From Flavobacterium sp. (GTDB taxonomy: Bacteria; Bacteroidota; Bacteroidia; Flavobacteriales; Flavobacteriaceae), in contig JASLID010000058.1 in assembly GCA_030153045.1 (NCBI GenBank), forward strand, positions 1 to 20,039: a DNA stretch of 20,039 bases, given 5' to 3'. Below are positions 15,456 through 20,039 of this stretch, piece after piece; positions within the stretch are counted from its first letter, which is position 1, and each line of letters begins with the position of its first letter. The notes beneath the pieces were generated by a model. It had not been told where the DNA came from and did no database searches. It was given only the letters and a program-made list of their open reading frames with translations. The position numbers and the translations under genes were made by a program.

Positions 15456-16139
15456 ATGTATACGCCAATTAATCAGTGGGCCGAAGACGATCGCCCTCGT
15501 GAAAAATTCCTTCTTAAAGGGAAATCTACTTTATCTGATTCCGAATTATTAGCAATACTCATAGGTTCCGGCTCCCGTAATGAGAGCGCCGTGCAGTTAT
15601 GTCAGCGTATTTTAGCCTCGACAAATAATAATCTCAACCATCTCGGAAAATTGTCAGCCCAACAACTCATGCAGTTCAAAGGGATAGGAGAAGCCAAAGC
15701 CATTACGATTGTGGCAGCATTGGAATTAGGCCGTCGTCGCAGGGATGAAGAAGTGCAAGAATTGACAAAAATCACTTCCAGTAAAGCTGTTTTCGAAGTC
15801 ATGCAACCCATAATAGGAGAGTTGTCACACGAAGAATTTTGGGTGTTATATCTCAATAATTCTAACAAAGTCATCTACAAATCACAAATCAGTAAAGGCG
15901 GAATTACAGGAACACTCGTCGATACCCGTTTGGTTTTTAAAACAGCTTTAGAACACCATGCTACGAGTGTTATATTGACGCATAATCACCCTTCGGGGAA
16001 ATTGCAGGCAAGTGATGCGGATAAGCAAATTACAAAAAAGCTACAGGAAGCAGGAAAACATTTGGATATTTTGGTGTTAGACCATATAATTGTCACAGAA
16101 ATCAATTATTTTAGCTTCGCCGATGAAGGTATTCTCTAA
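15456..16139 (+). CDS. radC: RadC family JAMM/MPN-domain protein
   Basis: This is the UPF0758/RadC family, long annotated as DNA repair; the actual role remains uncertain. The 227-residue protein starts MYTPINQWAEDDRPREKFLL, a family-typical N terminus. A helix-hairpin-helix-like segment KGIGEAKAITI lies at about 75-85. The C-terminal MPN domain contains a complete JAMM zinc motif: His176, His178, Ser186 and Asp189 in THNHPSGKLQASDAD, so the metalloprotease-like site looks intact. The ABC ATPase gene follows 3 bp after the stop, placing radC first in a tight transcription unit of otherwise unrelated function. Confidence 0.94.
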   Translation: MYTPINQWAEDDRPREKFLLKGKSTLSDSELLAILIGSGSRNESAVQLCQRILASTNNNLNHLGKLSAQQLMQFKGIGEAKAITIVAALELGRRRRDEEVQELTKITSSKAVFEVMQPIIGELSHEEFWVLYLNNSNKVIYKSQISKGGITGTLVDTRLVFKTALEHHATSVILTHNHPSGKLQASDADKQITKKLQEAGKHLDILVLDHIIVTEINYFSFADEGIL

Positions 16140-16142
16140 AAA

Positions 16143-16772
16143 ATGATTGTAACCAAAAATATTTCTTTTTCATACGGAAATGGAACCCAATTTCAGTTTC
16201 CGGATTTGACTTGCAATCCATCGAAAACATTGTTAATTACAGGAAATTCTGGAGTTGGTAAAACGACTTTACTACATCTTTTGGGTGGAATGTTGCGTCC
16301 CACTTCTGGCGAAATTAATTTTGATGGAGTTGCTATTAATTCGCTTTCAAATAAACAATTAGATCAGTTTAGAGGTCAAAATATTGGAATCATTTTACAA
16401 CAAAATCACTTTGTCGAAGCCTTTTCTGTTTTAGAAAATGTGGTCTTATCTTCTTGGTTGGCCACAGGTAAAAAAGCAACTGAAAAAGCCAAAATGCTAT
16501 TACAAGAATTAGATTTGGAGTCTCAATGGCACAAATTGCCTTCTCAATTGAGCGTAGGGCAGCAACAAAGAGTGTCTATTGCCAGAGCTTTAATTAATAG
16601 TCCTAAAATTCTATTGGCTGATGAACCAACAGCTAGTTTAGATGATGATAACGCTTTTAAAGTGGCTGATTTGTTAGAGAATTTGGCTAAAGAATTTAAT
16701 ACAGCCTTAGTCATTGTAACCCATGATTCCAGATTAAAAGAACGTTTTGCAAACCAAATTTCATTACTATGA
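16143..16772 (+). CDS. ABC transporter ATP-binding protein (LolD/MacB class)
   Basis: This cytoplasmic ATPase subunit is paired with the FtsX-like permease encoded next. In its 209 residues are Walker A GNSGVGKT (34-41), a Q-loop region near IGIILQQNHF, signature LSVGQ (136-140), Walker B ILLADE (156-161), a D-loop SLDDD and the switch His194 in IVTHD. The class powers MacB/LolCDE-type mechanotransmission rather than classical import. The permease start overlaps this stop by 4 bp (ATGA), so translation is coupled. The substrate is not evident from the ATPase alone; see the permease and the DUF3299-like protein for a metal-linked hypothesis. Confidence 0.92.
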   Translation: MIVTKNISFSYGNGTQFQFPDLTCNPSKTLLITGNSGVGKTTLLHLLGGMLRPTSGEINFDGVAINSLSNKQLDQFRGQNIGIILQQNHFVEAFSVLENVVLSSWLATGKKATEKAKMLLQELDLESQWHKLPSQLSVGQQQRVSIARALINSPKILLADEPTASLDDDNAFKVADLLENLAKEFNTALVIVTHDSRLKERFANQISLL

Positions 16773-17941
16773 TAGCGAAGTTAGCCTGGCGAAATATTTG
16801 GTTCAAACCACTCAATACAGCTTTGAGCGTATTGTTATTGGCATCGAGTGTAGCCATTATCACGTTGTTAATTTTATTGCAAAAACAGTTTGAAGAACAA
16901 TTTTCTAGTAATGCTGATAATATCGATTTGGTTTTAGGCGCCCAAGGGAGTCCGTTGCAATTGGTTTTGTCATCAGTGTATCAGGTTGATGCGCCAACGG
17001 GAAATATCAACTATGATTCCGCTCAAGTTTGGATGAGACATCCTTTTGTAAAATCAGCCATTCCATTGGCTTTTGGCGATAATTATTTGGGTTATAAAAT
17101 TGTTGGAACGACACCAGCGTATATCGATAAATTGGGCTCTACAATTGAAAAAGGAGCAGTTTTTAATCAAAACTTCGAAGTTGTAGTTGGTAATACAATT
17201 GCTCAAAAACTGAATTTAAAAGTAAACGATAAATTTAATGGGACTCATGGAGAAGCGCGAGAAGGAGAGCAACATGAAGAGTTTCAATACAAAGTTGTTG
17301 GAATTTTATCCAAAACAGGAAAAGTTATCGATAATTTGGTTTTGAGTAACATCGAAAGTGTATGGGCAATGCACGGAGATCATCACGAGGTATCGAAAGA
17401 AATTACTTCGGTATTATTAAAATTTAGAAATAAAATGGCTATTATGACTTGGCCACGAATTATAGGGCAAAATACTAAAATGCAAGCGGTTTCACCTGCC
17501 ATCGAAATTAATCGATTGTTCACTTTATTCGGGATTGGGTTAAAAACGCTCGAATATTTGGCATACGGCATCATGCTGATTTCTGGAATAAGTATTTTTA
17601 TTGCATTATTCAACCGATTAAAAGAACGAAAATACGAGTTTGCATTACTACGATTAAATGGAGCTTCAAGACTACAAATTTTAAATCTAGTCATTATCGA
17701 AAGCTTGTTTTTATGTGTAGTTGGTTTCTTTTTTGGAACGATTATTGGGAGAATAGCCTTAAAAGTACTGTCAAGTTCTTCAGAAGAAGATTTTAAAATG
17801 GCTTTTAATCCTGCCGAAATAATCTGGGAGAAGGAAAGTGTTTTGTTTCTAGTAACCCTATTGGTCGGAATAATTGCGGCACTAATTCCGGCAATTAAAG
17901 CATATAGATTAAATATTTCAAAAACATTAGCAAATGGATAA
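16769..17941 (+). CDS. FtsX-like ABC permease with a histidine-rich extracytoplasmic loop
   Basis: The 390-residue membrane subunit has one N-terminal transmembrane helix (about 16-40), a large MacB-PCD-like periplasmic domain (about 41-250), and three C-terminal helices (about 262-287, 310-335, 355-378), the topology of MacB/LolC/FtsX permeases. The periplasmic domain carries clustered histidines: H160 and H169 in GTHGEAREGEQHEEF, and H202, H205, H206 in AMHGDHHEV, with nearby acidic residues. Such His/Glu clusters suggest metal binding. It overlaps the ATPase gene by 4 bp and the next gene by 8 bp. A zinc-related role is a hypothesis from these features; a general lipoprotein or efflux role is the alternative. 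Confidence 0.88.
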   Translation: MIAKLAWRNIWFKPLNTALSVLLLASSVAIITLLILLQKQFEEQFSSNADNIDLVLGAQGSPLQLVLSSVYQVDAPTGNINYDSAQVWMRHPFVKSAIPLAFGDNYLGYKIVGTTPAYIDKLGSTIEKGAVFNQNFEVVVGNTIAQKLNLKVNDKFNGTHGEAREGEQHEEFQYKVVGILSKTGKVIDNLVLSNIESVWAMHGDHHEVSKEITSVLLKFRNKMAIMTWPRIIGQNTKMQAVSPAIEINRLFTLFGIGLKTLEYLAYGIMLISGISIFIALFNRLKERKYEFALLRLNGASRLQILNLVIIESLFLCVVGFFFGTIIGRIALKVLSSSSEEDFKMAFNPAEIIWEKESVLFLVTLLVGIIAALIPAIKAYRLNISKTLANG

Positions 17942-18413
17942 ATTAAAATACAGTATAGTCATTGTCATTTTTGCCTTATTAGGTTTTCAAAAATCGGAGT
18001 TTACACCTCAAGGATTTGAAAACACACAGAAAAACGCAAATGACACTTTAACTTGGAAAAAACTAGGTCAAATCAAATTCATTAAAAAGCAGCATAAAGA
18101 ATACGGAATGGTCGATTTTCCTTTAATCAGCCCCGAAGTTAAAATACACAACAACAAAAAAGTTTTTATTTCGGGCTTTATAGTTCCTATCGATAACGTT
18201 AATTATGCAGTCAGTAAAAATGTATTTGCCTCTTGTTTTTTCTGTGGAAAAGCAGGGCCGGAAACCATTATGGGAATTAAATTTAAAGCTGGTAAAATGA
18301 AATTGCGAACAGACCAATATGTAACACTTTCAGGTATTTTAAAAGTGAACGAGACCGATGTCGACAATTGGATGTACAATATTGAAGACGCCATAATTGT
18401 AAAAGGAAATTAA
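17934..18413 (+). CDS. Small exported protein, DUF3299-like, with CxxC
   Basis: This 159-residue protein has one hydrophobic N-terminal segment (MDKLKYSIVIVIFALLGF) acting as a signal peptide or anchor. The body looks like a small beta (OB-like) domain: VFISGFIVPIDN, then ASCFFCGKAGPETIMGIKF with Cys101 and Cys104, then VTLSGILKVNETDVDNWMYNIEDA. The pattern of a Gly-Phe-x-Val-Pro strand, a Cys-containing stretch and a closing strand fits DUF3299, by memory only. The start overlaps the permease stop by 8 bp and the HAD gene starts directly after its stop. CxxC beside the His-rich permease would suit metal binding or redox, but function is not established. Confidence 0.7.
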   Translation: MDKLKYSIVIVIFALLGFQKSEFTPQGFENTQKNANDTLTWKKLGQIKFIKKQHKEYGMVDFPLISPEVKIHNNKKVFISGFIVPIDNVNYAVSKNVFASCFFCGKAGPETIMGIKFKAGKMKLRTDQYVTLSGILKVNETDVDNWMYNIEDAIIVKGN

Positions 18414-19100
18414 ATGTACCAAAACATAAAACACATTTTCTTCGATTTAGATCATACCCTTTGGGATTTCGATAAAAATTCTGAAAAGGCCTTTGGAGTT
18501 ATTTTTAACGAAATGCTTCCTGAATTAAATGTTTCAAAATTTGTAGAAGTATACGCACCCATTAATCAAGCGTGTTGGAAATTGTACCAAAACAATGTAA
18601 TCACACATCATGAATTACGTTACAAACGATTAAAGCAATCATTCGAAGCGTTAGATGTTGAAGTTTCTGATGATTTAATAGATAAAATTTCTGATGATTA
18701 CATCGAACATTTGCCCAATAGCAATCATTTGTTTGAAGGCTGTGTAGAAACACTCGAGTATCTTCATGGAAAATATAAATTGCATATTATCACCAACGGT
18801 TTTGCTGAAGTTCAGTTCAAAAAACTAAATAATTCTGGAATCTATCATTACTTTGATACCGTTACTAATTCTGAAATGGCGGGAGTAAAAAAACCACATT
18901 CAGGTATATTTGATCACGCTTTGTCTAAAGCTGAAGCCTTGAAAAAAGAGAGCGTTATGATAGGGGATTGTTTAGATGCTGATGTTGGAGGTGCAATAAA
19001 TTTTGGCATTGAAGCGATCTTTTTTAATTCTAACGAAACAGAAGTTGAAAAACATATCAAACAAATCACTAATTTAGTCGAACTAAAAAAAATATTTTAA
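18414..19100 (+). CDS. yjjG: YjjG family HAD noncanonical pyrimidine nucleotidase
   Basis: This cytosolic HAD-superfamily phosphatase of the YjjG family dephosphorylates non-canonical pyrimidine nucleotides (house-cleaning). The 228-residue protein shows motif I FDLDHTLWDF (nucleophile Asp11, acid Asp13), motif II IITNGF near 125-130, motif III Lys in GVKKPHSGIF (159-160), and motif IV GDCLDAD (Asp185, Asp190). A helical C1 cap lies between motifs I and II. The ATG immediately follows the preceding stop, and the next gene starts 2 bp after its own stop. Substrate range within the family cannot be fixed by sequence. Confidence 0.88.
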   Translation: MYQNIKHIFFDLDHTLWDFDKNSEKAFGVIFNEMLPELNVSKFVEVYAPINQACWKLYQNNVITHHELRYKRLKQSFEALDVEVSDDLIDKISDDYIEHLPNSNHLFEGCVETLEYLHGKYKLHIITNGFAEVQFKKLNNSGIYHYFDTVTNSEMAGVKKPHSGIFDHALSKAEALKKESVMIGDCLDADVGGAINFGIEAIFFNSNETEVEKHIKQITNLVELKKIF

Positions 19101-19102
19101 AA

Positions 19103-19813
19103 ATGAGAAAAGTACTAATCCTTTCAATACTGTTTATTTCTGCTTTAGGAATGGCTCAATCTAGTTTAAACGACTATAATATGGCCATTGTTCCTTCAAA
19201 ATTTAGTTTTCAAAAAGAAGATAATAAATATCGAATCAATTCGACAATAAAAGCATTTTTAAAGCAAAAGGGATTTGAAGCTTATGTTTCTAATGAAACA
19301 TTACCAGAAGGTTTCATGGACTATAATTGTAATAAGATTTTTGTGAATGTTATCGAAGACAGTTCAATGTTTAAAACAGCAATTAAAGTAGAATTTAAGG
19401 ATTGTAATGATGTGGTGCTTTTTGCTACTGATTTCGGTGAAACTCGCGAAAAAGACTATGCAAAAGCATACAATGAAGCATTACAATTGTCTTTAAAATC
19501 TTTTGAAAAAGCTAAGTACAAATATTCAGGTAAAACCTATTTTGATGAAGAAGCGCAAGAAAAATTAAAAGGAAAAGATATCGTTGATGTTTCTGTGGGG
19601 ACTATAAAATCAGAAAAAAATGAAGTATCTATAAAAGTTATCAATTCTATAACTCAAAAAGAATTGGTGTTATATAAAACTTCAAAGCCAGATGTTTTCC
19701 TGTGCAATCAAAATGGTAAAAGTGGAGTGGTAGTCTACAAAGGAGGTTCTTGGTATTTTGAATCTATTGAAAATGACAAAGTAACTTCACAAAAAGTAGA
19801 TATTAAGTTTTAA
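19103..19813 (+). CDS. Unknown exported protein
   Basis: I do not recognise this 236-residue protein. It starts with a signal peptide, MRKVLILSILFISALGMAQ, with no lipobox Cys, so it is likely periplasmic or secreted. The mature part is predicted mixed alpha/beta, with charged strands (KTAIKVEFKDCNDVVLFATDFG) and a Lys-rich helix (YNEALQLSLKSFEKAKYKY). Three cysteines were noted (NYNCNK, FKDCND, FLCNQN). The C-terminal third alternates short beta-like segments ending KSGVVVYKGGSWYFESIEND. No catalytic motif was seen. It is last in the radC-led unit, 2 bp after the HAD gene; no terminator with a clear stem follows. Confidence 0.75.
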   Translation: MRKVLILSILFISALGMAQSSLNDYNMAIVPSKFSFQKEDNKYRINSTIKAFLKQKGFEAYVSNETLPEGFMDYNCNKIFVNVIEDSSMFKTAIKVEFKDCNDVVLFATDFGETREKDYAKAYNEALQLSLKSFEKAKYKYSGKTYFDEEAQEKLKGKDIVDVSVGTIKSEKNEVSIKVINSITQKELVLYKTSKPDVFLCNQNGKSGVVVYKGGSWYFESIENDKVTSQKVDIKF

Positions 19814-19830
19814 CGAATATTCCGAGTATT

Positions 19831-19852
19831 GTCATCCTGAGCTTGCCGAAGG
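19831..19852 (+). repeat. Dispersed intergenic repeat fragment, copy 2
   Basis: GTCATCCTGAGCTTGCCGAA resembles the piece at 2351 and a repeat frequent in Bacteroidota intergenic DNA. It lies between the last exported-protein gene and the end of a convergent minus-strand reading frame. Confidence 0.5.
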
Positions 19853-19853
19853 G

Positions 19854-19943
19854 CTAATATCCATATTTATCTTTCCAGCGGTTTTTTAAAAATTCTCGGG
19901 TACTGTTTTCGCGTGAATTATTTCCAGGCTCGTAAAGATAATG
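19854..19943 (-). CDS. C-terminal end of an unidentified convergent gene (truncated)
   Basis: The minus strand reads HYLYEPGNNSRE, then a Lys/Arg-rich tail ending KDKYGY and a TAG stop at 19854-19856. The A/T-rich codons match the host genome. Upstream of about 19943 the frame turns Arg/Ala-rich and G+C-rich and reaches a stop at 20022-20024, consistent with foreign sequence joined there. The family was not recognised, and the fragment may be non-coding. Confidence 0.35.
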   Translation of the reverse strand, partial: HYLYEPGNNSRENSTREFLKNRWKDKYGY

Positions 19944-20038
19944 TCTTTGACCGTAATCGGCAGCCCGTGCAGCGGTCCGAGCCAGTGCCCGGCCTCGGCG
20001 CTGCGCTGCATAGTGATTGCTTCAGCCCGTACGTCTGC
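19931..20038 (-). other. Foreign high-GC amidase-signature fragment (probable chimeric contig end)
   Basis: On the minus strand, in a different frame from the flavobacterial fragment, the last bases encode GPLHGLPITVKDII preceded by ADVRAEAITMQRSAEAG. This is the amidase-signature family block that holds the catalytic Lys (VKD). Bases 19961-20039 are about 70% G+C by hand count, against roughly 28-43% in sampled lines elsewhere. After KDII the amidase frame degenerates and stops at 19886-19888. This points to a join near 19931-19948. Confidence 0.75.
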
Positions 20039-20039
20039 C

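Overview
The window is AT-rich and reads as chromosomal DNA of a Flavobacterium-like member of the Bacteroidota (Flavobacteriaceae). Supporting signs are TAnnTTTG-type -7 promoter elements instead of classical -10 boxes, an S46 dipeptidyl-peptidase, a short-lid adenylate kinase beside hpt, Mpl, and a protein carrying the N-terminal module of SusC-like receptors. No rRNA, tRNA, CRISPR array, transposase or phage gene was seen.

Layout. Positions 1-3512 (+) hold a housekeeping run: the 3' end of hpt, adk, a CNNM/CorC-type membrane protein and obgE, closed by a strong terminator. Positions 3733-5883 (+) encode an exported S46 dipeptidyl-peptidase, DPP7-like by its specificity residue, with its own promoter and terminator. 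Positions 5958-6641 (+) encode a small exported TPR protein that converges on a giant minus-strand gene (6664-13140). The giant gene encodes a 2158-residue alpha-2-macroglobulin-family protein. Between its MG domains and its A2M/thioester part it carries a carboxypeptidase-regulatory-like domain, the SusC hallmark LSEVVITSLGIKK and a TonB-receptor plug-like domain, with no beta-barrel. A bidirectional terminator separates the two convergent genes. Positions 13343-14698 (+) encode Mpl (cell-wall peptide recycling), which meets tail to tail, with no spacer, a minus-strand DUF1287 lipoprotein gene (14699-15355). Positions 15456-19813 (+) form a tight six-gene unit: radC, an ABC ATPase, an FtsX-like permease with a His-rich loop, a small Cys-containing DUF3299-like protein, a YjjG-type HAD nucleotidase and an unknown exported protein.

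How the genes relate. Much of the window concerns the cell envelope: Mpl and the DUF1287 protein point to peptidoglycan, the A2M hybrid and S46 peptidase to periplasmic or surface protein handling, and the ABC/DUF3299-like set to envelope or metal (possibly zinc) homeostasis. These links are inferred from families and context.

The most interesting item is the A2M/SusC-module hybrid, whose inserted receptor module sits where the bait region lies in animal A2M. The least trustworthy part is the last ~90-100 bases. They are about 70% G+C and encode an amidase-signature fragment joined out of frame to flavobacterial DNA, so they look like a chimeric assembly end.
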